Positions 43,391-51,758 of a stretch of 64,000 bases of DNA are shown here, one piece after another (the first letter of the stretch is position 1; each line of letters opens with the position of its first letter). Both the position numbers and the translations under genes were made by a program. Under the pieces are notes generated by a model. The model did no database searches, had not been told where the DNA came from, and saw only the letters and a list, made by a program, of their open reading frames with translations. The DNA comes from Pedobacter endophyticus. GTDB lineage: Bacteria; Bacteroidota; Bacteroidia; Sphingobacteriales; Sphingobacteriaceae. The stretch covers positions 5,362,071 to 5,426,070 of the forward strand of contig NZ_CP064939.1 in assembly GCF_015679185.1 (NCBI RefSeq), read 5' to 3'.

Positions 43391-45298
43391 TTAACCTTCC
43401 AATTCCATAATTTCAGCGGCCAGGGTTTCCCATTTTGCCTGGTTGTTATCTAAATCTTGCTTTGTGGCAAGGTAACGTTTGTTTGTTTCGGCCAGTTTAT
43501 CGGCTTTACCATATACATTTTCATCTGCAAGTTCCGCTTCGATGTTTTTTACAGCTGCCTCCAGATCGGAAATTAGTGTTTCCGTCTTTTTCAATTCGTC
43601 GTTCAGCTTTTTTAGCTGGTTGGCCGTATTTGGGGCTGCCGGCTTTGGCTCCTCCTTTACTTTTTCGGGCATCTTAACCGGAATGGGCTTCGAAGCAGGA
43701 ATTACCCGTTTACTGTTCCATTCTTCGTATTCTGCATACGTACCAGGATATTGTTTTATTTTTTCATTTTCAATGAACCAGATCTTGTTAGCCACATTAT
43801 CAAGGAAGTACCTATCGTGAGAAACCGCAATAAAAGTTCCCTCAAACTGCTGTAAAGCCTGAATTAATATATTAACCGATTGAATATCCAAGTGGTTGGT
43901 GGGCTCATCCAGAATCAAGAAATTAGAATCTGTTGTTAACGATTTGGCCAATGCCACACGCGATTTTTCGCCTCCGGAAAGTACTTTGATCTTCTTAAAC
44001 ACATCGTCTCCGGTAAATAAGAAACAGCCCAAAATGCTGCGCAATTCCGTATCAGAGTGCTTCGGCGCAAAGGCCTGTAATTCTTCCAATATCGAATTAC
44101 CAAGGTGCAACGATTCCAACTGGTGTTGAGCGAAAAAGGTTGTCGTAACATTGTGCCCGGTTTCGCACATACCATCGAATTTTTCCGTGCCCGCGATAAT
44201 TCTAAGCAAGGTAGATTTACCTTTACCATTGGCACCGATTAAGGCAATTTTATCGCCTTTTTCAATCACAGCCTCCGCATCTTCCAAAATATGAACGTTT
44301 GGATAATGTTTGGTTACATGCTCCAAACGTACTACGTGCCGGCCAGATGGCTTGGTAAATTTAAAGCTGAAGTTAACCGTTGGGTTATCATCATCAACAT
44401 CCTCAACACGCTCCATTTTATCTAAAGCCTTCATACGCGATTGCGCCATTTTCGCTTTCGATGCTTTGGCCTTGAAACGTTCAATTAAGCGTTCCTCCTG
44501 CTTTATTTTGGCCTGTTGGTTTTTAAACTCGCCTTTCTGTATCTCGCCACGCAAAGCTTTTTCCTCAACATAGAAGCTGTAATTGCCCGCATAGACGGTT
44601 AACTTTCCTTTACGCGATTCTACCGTACGGTTTACGATTTTATCCAGAAAATACCTATCGTGAGATACAATAACAATTGCCCCTTCAAAACCCATTAAAT
44701 AAGTCTCCAACCACTTAATCGATGGTAAATCCATGTGGTTGGTCGGCTCATCCAGTAGCAAAATGTCAGGATCTTGCAAAAGGATTTTCGCAAGCATCAC
44801 ACGCATACGCCAGCCTCCTGAAAAGGTGTTTAGCGGACGCTGCTGATCAGCGGTGCTAAAACCAAGTCCGGCCAAAATTTCGTTTGCCCTGTACTCGATG
44901 TTGTAACCATCCAAAGCCTCAAATTCCTGTTGCTTGTCGCTTAACTTGTACAAAACCTCCTCGCTGTAGTCGGTTTCGATTTTTTTAAGCAACTCTTCAA
45001 TTTCATCATGCAACTGGTTTTGGCGCTCAAAAGCCTCCATGGCCACATGCAAAATGCTATGGTGAGAATCGTATGAAAGCAAATCCTGATTCAGATAGCC
45101 GATTTTTAAATCTTTCGACATTGAAATCGTGCCCGAACTCGGTGCGTAGTCTCCAACAATTAACTTTAAAAGTGTCGATTTTCCCGTTCCGTTGGCCCCA
45201 ATTAGTCCGGCACGATCGCCAGGTTTAATGTGCCAGTTCGCTTCGTCGTATAAGGCCCTCGAGCCTATTAGGAATGTTAAATTATTTATTGAAATCAT
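43391..45298 (-). CDS. ABC-F family ATPase
   Basis: From ATG 45298 (the longer frame to 45349 adds repeat-like residues) this protein has 635 residues. It holds two ABC domains without membrane segments: Walker A GANGTGKST (about 34-42) and GANGKGKST, signatures FSGGWRMRV and LSGGEKSRV, Walker B LLLDEPTNHMD and LILDEPTNHLD. A linker with LIERFKAKASKAKMAQS and a C-terminal coiled coil (about 560-635) are typical. ABC-F proteins act on the ribosome, rescuing stalls or giving antibiotic resistance; this looks like a housekeeping Uup-type member. TACTTTTG (minus, 45307-45314) is a plausible -7 element. Confidence 0.92.
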   Translation of the reverse strand: MISINNLTFLIGSRALYDEANWHIKPGDRAGLIGANGTGKSTLLKLIVGDYAPSSGTISMSKDLKIGYLNQDLLSYDSHHSILHVAMEAFERQNQLHDEIEELLKKIETDYSEEVLYKLSDKQQEFEALDGYNIEYRANEILAGLGFSTADQQRPLNTFSGGWRMRVMLAKILLQDPDILLLDEPTNHMDLPSIKWLETYLMGFEGAIVIVSHDRYFLDKIVNRTVESRKGKLTVYAGNYSFYVEEKALRGEIQKGEFKNQQAKIKQEERLIERFKAKASKAKMAQSRMKALDKMERVEDVDDDNPTVNFSFKFTKPSGRHVVRLEHVTKHYPNVHILEDAEAVIEKGDKIALIGANGKGKSTLLRIIAGTEKFDGMCETGHNVTTTFFAQHQLESLHLGNSILEELQAFAPKHSDTELRSILGCFLFTGDDVFKKIKVLSGGEKSRVALAKSLTTDSNFLILDEPTNHLDIQSVNILIQALQQFEGTFIAVSHDRYFLDNVANKIWFIENEKIKQYPGTYAEYEEWNSKRVIPASKPIPVKMPEKVKEEPKPAAPNTANQLKKLNDELKKTETLISDLEAAVKNIEAELADENVYGKADKLAETNKRYLATKQDLDNNQAKWETLAAEIMELEG

Positions 45299-45410
45299 TT
45301 CGGCTGCAAAAGTACGAATTTTAAAGGCTTTTTTTCGCTTGAAGTTCAAATAGGAAATAACCTTGATGTAACTGGATTTTTAAAGGATTTGAGAAGCAAA
45401 AATAGTCACT

Positions 45411-45534
45411 TTCATTGCCGTCGATTTTATTGCCGTTGGCTTCAGTCAATGGTATGGATTTAAAGCAACTTACCTGTCTGGCCGCCATGAAAGTTAGGCG
45501 CCATCCATTCATTGCCGTTGACTTCAGTCAACGG
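45411..45534. repeat. ATTGCCGTTGACTTCAGTCAACGG dispersed repeat
   Basis: Two imperfect copies, near 45412-45454 and at 45511-45534, carry ATTGCCGTT and a 9-bp stem CCGTTGACT/AGTCAACGG (45515-45534). This is the same element as in the 27.5-27.8 kb repeats, downstream of another gene. The gap between ABC-F and rrf2 (about 320 bp) holds only this and the rrf2 promoter. Confidence 0.65.
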
Positions 45535-45560
45535 ACAGACAAGCCTCCCATTAAAATAAA

Positions 45561-45591
45561 TTTGCATTTCATAAAAATCTCCTTACATTTG
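45561..45591 (+). promoter_or_regulatory. rrf2 promoter, TTTG-N19-TAnnTTTG
   Basis: TTTG at 45561-45564 and TACATTTG at 45584-45591 are separated by 19 bases, an exact match to the Bacteroidota consensus. The start codon follows at 45616, and a palindromic operator lies between. Confidence 0.75.
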
Positions 45592-45593
45592 TA

Positions 45594-45614
45594 CTGTAAT
45601 AAAAATAATTACAG
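45594..45614 (+). promoter_or_regulatory. predicted autoregulatory operator of the Rrf2 regulator
   Basis: CTGTAAT-AAAAATA-ATTACAG is a perfect inverted repeat (TGTAA-N9-TTACA core at 45595-45613). It sits directly after the -7 element, over the expected transcription start, so a bound repressor would block initiation. The same core recurs at 46044-46062. Confidence 0.7.
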
Positions 45615-45615
45615 A

Positions 45616-46026
45616 ATGAACAACAGTCGATTTCCAATTTCCTTACACATATTAACCTTGCTCGATGATGCAAAAGGTGCCTTGGTAAGTTCGGAATATT
45701 TGGCTGGCAGTATTAATATAAACCCCGTTTTAGTACGCAAGGAAATTATGAACTTGCGCAAGCATGGTTTCGTCGATAGCAAGGAGGGAAAGGGGGGAGG
45801 TTCATTTTTGGCAAAAAAAGTTGCAGACATCAACCTGGGCGACGTTTACAAGGCAGTAAAAAACAACAACGTTTTAGGGCGAAGCAAAAATGAGCCCAAC
45901 CCGAAGTGTCCAATTGGAAAGCAAATCAGTCAGCACTTAAATTCGTTGTACAACGACGCAGAAAACGCCTTAATAGACAACTTATCAACGCAAACTTTAG
46001 CGGATTTTGCTGAGAAGTTTAAATAA
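45616..46026 (+). CDS. Rrf2 family transcriptional regulator (YwnA type)
   Basis: The 136-residue protein begins at ATG 45616; the longer frame from 45415 runs through the repeat. It is an Rrf2 winged-helix DNA-binding protein: LTLLDDAKGALVSSEYLAGSININPVLVRKEIMNL, then the wing KEGKGGGSFLAKK. Only one cysteine (Cys98, in PKCPIGKQ) is present, so it lacks the three-cysteine Fe-S cluster of IscR/NsrR. In Bacillus subtilis ywnA (Rrf2) is next to ywnB (NAD(P)-binding protein), the same pairing as here. It probably represses itself and the next gene in response to thiol or electrophile stress (inferred). Confidence 0.88.
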   Translation: MNNSRFPISLHILTLLDDAKGALVSSEYLAGSININPVLVRKEIMNLRKHGFVDSKEGKGGGSFLAKKVADINLGDVYKAVKNNNVLGRSKNEPNPKCPIGKQISQHLNSLYNDAENALIDNLSTQTLADFAEKFK

Positions 46027-46043
46027 ATTTTTTTAAAATTAAC

Positions 46044-46062
46044 TGTAATAAAATATGTTACA
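46044..46062 (+). promoter_or_regulatory. second Rrf2-type operator, before the YwnB-like gene
   Basis: TGTAATAAAATATGTTACA has the same TGTAA-N9-TTACA core, the same spacing, and shares CTGTAATAAAA with the operator at 45594. A matching promoter is not obvious here; TAAATTTT at 46024-46031 is a weak -7 candidate. Confidence 0.6.
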
Positions 46063-46083
46063 ATTTAGTGATAAATCATCTGA

Positions 46084-46130
46084 AGTCATCCGATGAATAT
46101 CTGCGTGTTGCCTATATTCATCGGATGACT
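46084..46130 (-). repeat. 47-bp hairpin element, solitary copy
   Basis: Arms AGTCATCCGATGAATA (46084-46099) and TATTCATCGGATGACT (46115-46130) pair over 16 bp around a 15-base loop that on the minus strand holds TAGGCAAC. It is the same length as the hairpin in the 133-bp array and shares the loop word GGCAAC, but the eighth stem pair is swapped (C-G for G-C). It lies in the leader of the YwnB-like gene. Confidence 0.85.
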
Positions 46131-46201
46131 TAATTACCAATGAACTAATAAAATATCAGTATAATCACTCCCAAAGGGAATTAAAATTAAAACAAAAGAA
46201 T

Positions 46202-46852
46202 ATGAAAGTAGCATTAATTGGCGCCTCCGGATTCGTAGGCAAAGCCCTTTTGAACGAATTGGTAAATCGTGGAAATGAAGTAATCGCCATTGCCCGCGAT
46301 ACAGAAAAAATCGAAAGCACAAACGAAAAAGTAACCAAAGCAGCGGTTGATGTTCTGGATATTGAAAAATTAGCCCAAACTTTAAAAGGTGCTGATGCCG
46401 TGATCAGCGCATTTAACGCCGGCTGGACAAATCCAAATCTGTACAATGATACAATTGCAGGAGCGGAGGCCATTCAAAAAGCGGTTAAGGCATCAGGCGT
46501 AAAACGTTACATTTTTATCGGCGGAGCCGGTACATTACAAATCGATGGGAACCAGTTGGTCGATGGGCCTCAGTTTCCCAAAGAAATCTATCCTGGCGCA
46601 TCCGCAGTGAGAGATTATTTCAACACGTTAAAGCAGGAGAAAGAACTAGACTGGTTGTTTTTTAGCCCGGCGATTGAAATGCACCAGGGCATTACCATTG
46701 GCCGCACCGGAAACTATCGTTTAGGTAAAACTTCACCGGTTTTTAACGACGAAGGCCGGTCGATCTTATCTGTAGAAGATTTGGCAATCGTATTGGCCGA
46801 TGAGCTCGAAAACAATGCCCACCACCAAGAGCAGTTTACAGCAGCGTACTAG
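46202..46852 (+). CDS. NAD(P)H-binding oxidoreductase, YwnB/NmrA-like
   Basis: The 216-residue cytosolic protein has an N-terminal Rossmann fold with GASGFVG at residues 7-13, then GADAVISAFNAGWTN, YIFIGGAGTLQI and LDWLFFSPAIEM. It lacks the classical YxxxK pair, so it is an atypical short-chain dehydrogenase, similar to YwnB and biliverdin-reductase-like proteins. It is regulated in all likelihood by the Rrf2 protein encoded 175 bp upstream, as both carry the TGTAA-N9-TTACA operator. A role in redox or quinone handling is an inference. Confidence 0.87.
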   Translation: MKVALIGASGFVGKALLNELVNRGNEVIAIARDTEKIESTNEKVTKAAVDVLDIEKLAQTLKGADAVISAFNAGWTNPNLYNDTIAGAEAIQKAVKASGVKRYIFIGGAGTLQIDGNQLVDGPQFPKEIYPGASAVRDYFNTLKQEKELDWLFFSPAIEMHQGITIGRTGNYRLGKTSPVFNDEGRSILSVEDLAIVLADELENNAHHQEQFTAAY

Positions 46853-46958
46853 AAAGTAAATGCGGCAAAATGGTGGAAAATGTGAAAGCATCTTGCGGTA
46901 AATACGCTTAAACATTTTCCACCTTTACATTTTCCATATTTTATTTATCTTCGTTGCC

Positions 46959-47990
46959 ATGTATCGCCTTATTAAACCAATATTTTTCAAGTTTGACCCC
47001 GAAAATGTACATTATTTCGTAGTGAAGCGTCTGAAGTGGTTTAATGACAAGTTTCCGCTCGGAAAAACCATCATTCGCAGTAGCTTCGATGTACATATTA
47101 AAGGGCTCGAAAAAGAGGTTTTTGGCATTAAGTTTCGCAATCCCGTTGGTTTGGCCGCGGGCTTTGATAAAAATGGCGAATATGTAGAGGCACTTAGTAA
47201 TTTGGGATTTGGCTTTATCGAAGTCGGTACCGTTACGCCGATGCCGCAACCCGGAAACGATAAGCCACGTATGTTCCGCTTACCGAGCGATCAGGCACTA
47301 ATTAACCGGATGGGCTTTAACAATAAAGGTGTTGATGTGATGGCAGAACGCCTGCGCTTGCTTAAAGATAAGCACCCCGAAATTGTGGTTGGCGGCAATA
47401 TTGGCAAAAACAAGGCCACCCCAAACGAAGATGCCGTTAGCGATTATATTAAATGTTTCGACAGGTTATTTGATGTTGTAGATTACTTTGTAGTAAACGT
47501 AAGCTCGCCCAATACCCCGGGGTTGCGAGAATTGCAGGAAAAAGAACCACTGAAAAAAATACTGAACACACTGCAGCAACGCAACGGAAAAAACGACATT
47601 TCGCGACCGATCTTACTAAAGATTGCTCCTGATTTAACCGATGCGCAACTCGATGACATTATAGAAATTGTTGCCGAAACCAATATTGCAGGAATTATAG
47701 CCACAAATACAACCATCAGCAGAGAAAACCTTGCAACCGATAAAAGTTTGGCCGGAGAATTGGGCGGTTTAAGTGGCAAGCCCGTAAAAGAACGCTCAAC
47801 CGAAGTAATCAGGTATCTTTCAGAAAAATCAAACAAGGCATTTCCCATTATTGGCGTGGGCGGAATCCACTCGGCAAAGGATGCACAACAGAAACTCGAC
47901 GCCGGGGCCAGTTTGATTCAGCTTTACACAGGTTTTATTTACGAAGGCCCGGGATTGATCAAATCGATCTGCAAATCGCTTATTAAATAA
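46959..47990 (+). CDS. pyrD: quinone-dependent dihydroorotate dehydrogenase
   Basis: The 343-residue enzyme is class 2 DHODH of pyrimidine synthesis, attached to the inner membrane by its N-terminal helices (MYRLIKPIFFKFDPENVHYF). The FMN-binding core has FGIKFRNPVGLAAGFDKNG and EVGTVTPMPQPGN; the catalytic base Ser lies in VNVSSPNTPGLRELQ (about residues 180-194). ATNTTISREN and GVGGIHSAKDAQQKLDAGA are further signatures. The enzyme uses quinone as acceptor. It is monocistronic. Start and length are normal. Confidence 0.95.
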   Translation: MYRLIKPIFFKFDPENVHYFVVKRLKWFNDKFPLGKTIIRSSFDVHIKGLEKEVFGIKFRNPVGLAAGFDKNGEYVEALSNLGFGFIEVGTVTPMPQPGNDKPRMFRLPSDQALINRMGFNNKGVDVMAERLRLLKDKHPEIVVGGNIGKNKATPNEDAVSDYIKCFDRLFDVVDYFVVNVSSPNTPGLRELQEKEPLKKILNTLQQRNGKNDISRPILLKIAPDLTDAQLDDIIEIVAETNIAGIIATNTTISRENLATDKSLAGELGGLSGKPVKERSTEVIRYLSEKSNKAFPIIGVGGIHSAKDAQQKLDAGASLIQLYTGFIYEGPGLIKSICKSLIK

Positions 47991-48138
47991 AATCGTTCAG
48001 TCGAAATTTCTTTTCTAACTCGATTAGCGGCCGCTAAGGTGGTCCTGCTATTTTACCCCTTTCCAAACCCTTCAAATCATTTTTGCTTGAAGTGATACAA
48101 AAAGAAGCTCATAACTTAACTATTTAAAATAGATGTGT

Positions 48139-48146
48139 TATATTTG
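48139..48146 (+). promoter_or_regulatory. candidate -7 element before the aminotransferase gene
   Basis: TATATTTG matches TAnnTTTG and lies 97 bp before the ATG. The -33 region is TTAA rather than TTTG, so confidence is moderate to low. Confidence 0.4.
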
Positions 48147-48242
48147 GGCACTTCCCTTTATAAAAGTAGTTTTTTACACTACTATCTGCTCAATTTACTG
48201 ATGCAGAACCTAACGAAACGATAAAGTAATTTATTTCATTTT

Positions 48243-49547
48243 ATGAATAAAGCAAAAAGCGAAGCGCTTTTGGCACGCAGAAGAAATGCGGTGGCCAATG
48301 GAGTAGGGGTTTTTAATACCGCCACTGTACAATCGGCAAAAGGGGCAATTATTATTGATGTAGATGGAAACGAACTCATCGATTTTACCGGGGGAATCGG
48401 CGTAATTAATGCAGGCCATTGCCCTCAGCCTGTAATTGACGCTATTACTCAACAGGCGCAAAAATATATTCATACCAGTTTTAATGTGGTTACTTACGAA
48501 CCGTACATTGCGTTATGCGAAAAACTGAACAGCATTTTCCCGCATGGCGGAAAGGGCAAAACCATGTTGGTAAGTACAGGTGCAGAGGCGGTAGAAAACG
48601 CCATCAAAATTGCCAAACAAGCAACAAAGCGTAGCGCTGTTATTTGTTACACCGGCGCTTTTCATGGCCGCACCTTAATGGCTATGACGCTGACCTCCAA
48701 AACATCGTATGCTAATGGTTGCGGACCGTTCGCCCCGGAAGTATACCGCATCGATTATCCCGATTTTTACAAAAACGGAGCCGGAAAGGCCGAAAGCGAA
48801 TTTGTAGTCAATGAACTGCAAAAGCTCGAGGAATTTTTCAAAACAAACGTTAGTCATCAGGATGTTGCAGCCATAATTATCGAATTGGTGCAAGGCGAGG
48901 GTGGCTTCACCGTAGCGCCAAAAGCGTACATAACAGGTTTGCGCAAAATTTGCGATAAATACGGTATTGTGTTAATATTTGATGAAGTGCAAACCGGATT
49001 TGGAAGAACAGCTGCATGGGGAGCCGTAGAACATTTCGATGTTCAGCCAGATATCTCCACCTGGGCAAAATCGATGGGATCGGGCTTGCCCATTGGCGCT
49101 GTAATCGGAAGACAAGAAGTGATGGATGCGGCCGCTCCCGGTACCGTCGGCGGAACATACATCGGCAACCCCTTGGCCTGTGCTGCATCGTTGGCCACTA
49201 TAAAATACATGGAAGAGATTAACCTCAACGAAAAGGCAAAAAATGTGGGCAACATTGTTAGCAAGCGGTTCGATAAATTAAAATCCCAATACCCTCAAAT
49301 TGGCGAAGTTAGGGGGCTTGGCGCTATGTTAGCGATGGAATTTGTTAAAAACAACAACCCTCAACAACCCGATACCGAGCTTTGTACCAAATTGGTTGAA
49401 GCCTGTGCCGAAAAAGGACTAATAGTAATCTCGGCCGGCCTTTACAAAAATGTTTTGAGGATTCTCGTTCCCTTGGTTATTTCCGAAGAGCTTTTAAATA
49501 AGGGATTAGACATTATTGAAGGCGAATTAACCAAACTAACCGCATAA
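48243..49547 (+). CDS. GABA-type class III aminotransferase
   Basis: The 434-residue PLP enzyme belongs to class III aminotransferases and resembles 4-aminobutyrate transaminase: LIDFTGGIGVINAGHC, MLVSTGAEAVENAIKIA, CYTGAFHGRTLMAMTLTSK, the PLP-nitrogen Asp247 in LIFDEVQTGFGRT and the Schiff-base Lys276 in STWAKSMGSGLPIGAV. Such enzymes transfer the terminal amino group of GABA or similar omega-amines to 2-oxoglutarate. It precedes a nitrilase by 122 bp and belongs to the metabolic cluster that continues to 59.0 kb. Confidence 0.9.
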   Translation: MNKAKSEALLARRRNAVANGVGVFNTATVQSAKGAIIIDVDGNELIDFTGGIGVINAGHCPQPVIDAITQQAQKYIHTSFNVVTYEPYIALCEKLNSIFPHGGKGKTMLVSTGAEAVENAIKIAKQATKRSAVICYTGAFHGRTLMAMTLTSKTSYANGCGPFAPEVYRIDYPDFYKNGAGKAESEFVVNELQKLEEFFKTNVSHQDVAAIIIELVQGEGGFTVAPKAYITGLRKICDKYGIVLIFDEVQTGFGRTAAWGAVEHFDVQPDISTWAKSMGSGLPIGAVIGRQEVMDAAAPGTVGGTYIGNPLACAASLATIKYMEEINLNEKAKNVGNIVSKRFDKLKSQYPQIGEVRGLGAMLAMEFVKNNNPQQPDTELCTKLVEACAEKGLIVISAGLYKNVLRILVPLVISEELLNKGLDIIEGELTKLTA

Positions 49548-49669
49548 CCCTGCAAATGCTTAAAGTATTGGCAAGCGGTTTACCGTTATCGAAAACAGGC
49601 TGCCAGCAGCCTAAGTACAAGTCGGCATAACACGCCCAAACGAAACAATTAAAAACTTAAACAACAACA

Positions 49670-50584
49670 ATGAAACCATTTTCAATAGGAGGCATCCAAA
49701 TGCACGTATCAGCTAACGAGCGAAATATCCCGTTGATGAAACATAAAATCGACGTAATGTGCTCCGTTTACCCCTGGGTACAAATGGTGGTATTTAGCGA
49801 ACTTAGCGCATACGGCCCACTCACTTACTACGCACAAGAATATCCTAATAACGATGAGCTCGAATTTCAGGAAATTGCCAAACGTTACGGCATCTGGCTC
49901 ATCCCCGGCAGCATGTTTTACAAGCGAGACGGAAAAATATTTAACACTGCAATTGTAATTAATCCCCTCGGCGAAATTGTAGGCCGATACGATAAGATGT
50001 TTCCTTTCTATCCTTATGAGGTTGGCGTAACCGGAGGCGATCAATTCTTAATGTGGGATGTTCCCGGAATCGGCAAGTTTGGTCTTTCTATTTGTTACGA
50101 CATGTGGTTCCCGGAAACTTCCCGAACATTGGCCGTTAACGGCGTTGAAGTGATTATTCACCCAACATTAACCGGAACGATTGACAGGGATATTGAGTTG
50201 GCCTTGGTTCAGGCAACTGCAGCCACAAACCAGTGCTATGTTTTTGACATTAACGGATTGGCAGAAGGCGGCACAGGCCGTTCGATTATTTGTGGTCCCG
50301 ATGGAAGGGTTTTATATAAAGCAAGTACAGGCCCCGAGTTAATCCCGATCGAACTCGATTTAGAAAGAGTTAAAAAGAGCCGGGAAGATGGATTGTTGAG
50401 ATTGGGTCAGCCACTTAAAAGTTTCAGAGACAGGCAAGTGGCGTTTGATATCTACGAAAAAGGACGAACTTACCCAGAACTGGATAAGCTTGGCCCATTG
50501 GCAAAGCCAACCAGATTAAAAGAGATTGAGGAAGCACTTGCTAGTCAATATCCGGGCAATAACATGCAGCAACCTGGTATTTAA
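49670..50584 (+). CDS. nitrilase-superfamily carbon-nitrogen hydrolase
   Basis: The 304-residue protein shows the nitrilase triad: Glu44 (VVFSELSAYG), Lys109 (RYDKMFPFYP) and Cys142 (SICYDMWFPE). A second acidic residue near Glu150 follows. It is an amidohydrolase rather than a nitrile hydrolase, similar in layout to formamidase/aliphatic amidases, with a C-terminal extension DGLLRLGQPLKSFRDRQ. The substrate is not evident; N-carbamoyl or N-acyl amines are compatible with the neighbouring aminotransferase and amine genes. No signal peptide. Confidence 0.87.
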   Translation: MKPFSIGGIQMHVSANERNIPLMKHKIDVMCSVYPWVQMVVFSELSAYGPLTYYAQEYPNNDELEFQEIAKRYGIWLIPGSMFYKRDGKIFNTAIVINPLGEIVGRYDKMFPFYPYEVGVTGGDQFLMWDVPGIGKFGLSICYDMWFPETSRTLAVNGVEVIIHPTLTGTIDRDIELALVQATAATNQCYVFDINGLAEGGTGRSIICGPDGRVLYKASTGPELIPIELDLERVKKSREDGLLRLGQPLKSFRDRQVAFDIYEKGRTYPELDKLGPLAKPTRLKEIEEALASQYPGNNMQQPGI

Positions 50585-50808
50585 GCATTAGCAGCCGAAG
50601 TCAATTGAATTGTCGCAAGTAAGCTAAGAGATAGCCAAAAACAATTGTTGGGTTAGCTTTGCGGCTCCTTACTAAATCTCTGAGCTTTGAGACGCATGCC
50701 TAATACACGCTGCAATTTTGTGACCAGGCCAATTTTTACAACAGAAATGGTGTTAATTATCAGCATAAATAATCGTAACTTAGAATATTAAAATAAATAT
50801 TTAGGCCA

Positions 50809-51012
50809 ATGTTAGTTGAAAGAACAGATAAAGAGGTAATTATAAGAATAGCGGCCTCTGTGGATACCGAAGATTTGCAAGACATTTTGAATTATGCACG
50901 ATATAAAGAATTAACATCAAATTTTAACACAGATCAAAAAGAAGTAGATGAAATTGCGAATGATATCAATGCTAAATGGTGGGCTGAAAATAGAGGCAAA
51001 CTGATTAAATGA
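50809..51012 (+). CDS. antitoxin of a PIN toxin-antitoxin pair
   Basis: The 67-residue acidic protein resembles the short antitoxins that precede PIN nucleases in Bacteroidota: MLVERTDKEVIIRIAASVDTED, then DILNYARYKELTSN and the C-terminal WWAENRGKLIK, which probably wraps around the toxin. Its stop overlaps the toxin ATG (ATGA at 51009-51012). No DNA-binding domain is obvious. The unit sits between the nitrilase and the VOC gene. Confidence 0.8.
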   Translation: MLVERTDKEVIIRIAASVDTEDLQDILNYARYKELTSNFNTDQKEVDEIANDINAKWWAENRGKLIK

Positions 51013-51452
51013 AAATAATCGTTGATACAAATATTGTTTTTAGTGCAATTCTCAATTCTAATAGTCTCATCGGAAAAATTATTTTAAACTCTAAACATCA
51101 TTTTCAATTTTTTACATGCAATTACTTGAAAATTGAAATTCAAAGACATCGTCATAAACTTCTAAAAATTACAAAGTTAACAAATAGTGAGTTATTTGAA
51201 CTTGAAGAGCTCTTTACTCACAAAATCAAATTCATCGACGAACGCCTTATCCTAAAGAATACGTTAATCGAAACCGAAGCCCAGCTGAAAACAATTGATC
51301 CCAGTGATGCGGTATTTGTCGCATTGACAAAGCAATTGAAAGGCAAACTATGGACAGGTGATATGCAACTTTGTCGCGGGTTAAGGGCTAAAGGTTTTAA
51401 TGATATTATTCTAACCGCTGAACTGGCCACATTGCTCAGCAGCTTGAAGTAG
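51009..51452 (+). CDS. PIN-domain RNase toxin
   Basis: The 147-residue protein is a PIN ribonuclease (VapC type). The acidic metal ligands are Asp6 (VDTN), Glu43 (KIEIQRH), Asp97 or Asp100 (DPSD) and Asp118 (WTGDMQL). Together with the overlapping antitoxin it forms a type II module. It is in the same orientation as the metabolic genes on both sides but is spaced by about 220 and 300 bp, so it is likely a later insertion. An inverted repeat follows. Confidence 0.87.
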   Translation: MKIIVDTNIVFSAILNSNSLIGKIILNSKHHFQFFTCNYLKIEIQRHRHKLLKITKLTNSELFELEELFTHKIKFIDERLILKNTLIETEAQLKTIDPSDAVFVALTKQLKGKLWTGDMQLCRGLRAKGFNDIILTAELATLLSSLK

Positions 51453-51503
51453 TTTAAAAGGTAACGCAGTAATAGTAGTATTGCAGCTAGTTAACGGCCT
51501 AAA

Positions 51504-51540
51504 TCTCAAAAATCGCGTTGCTAATTGACGATTTTTGAGA
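51504..51540. terminator. inverted repeat after the toxin-antitoxin unit
   Basis: TCTCAAAAATCG (51504-51515) and CGATTTTTGAGA (51529-51540) are perfect 12-bp arms around a 13-base loop, 52 bp after the toxin stop. The following GTTTTTTCG is T-rich, so it could terminate the unit. The rest of the gap to 51758 is A/T-rich with no gene and no certain promoter. Confidence 0.6.
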
Positions 51541-51758
51541 ATTTATACGGTTTTTTCGAAAAAAAATCGTATATTCATTCCAATCCCTCCCTATTGTTTG
51601 CATTATGATATGCAATCATTGAACTACACGCTTTCAAATTTAAAATTCTATGGTTTCGCATGTTCATGCCTAACTAACTCCTAGCGTTTTATGATTAATT
51701 AATTTGAAAGTGGTTTCAATGCGTATTTTTTTTTGACCTTAAAAAATGAAGACACAAT

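Noticed and set aside
45415..45615. Extended N-terminus (67 residues) for the Rrf2 regulator
   Set aside because: The extension is encoded by the dispersed repeat and would include the promoter and operator; Rrf2 proteins begin at the residues encoded from 45616.
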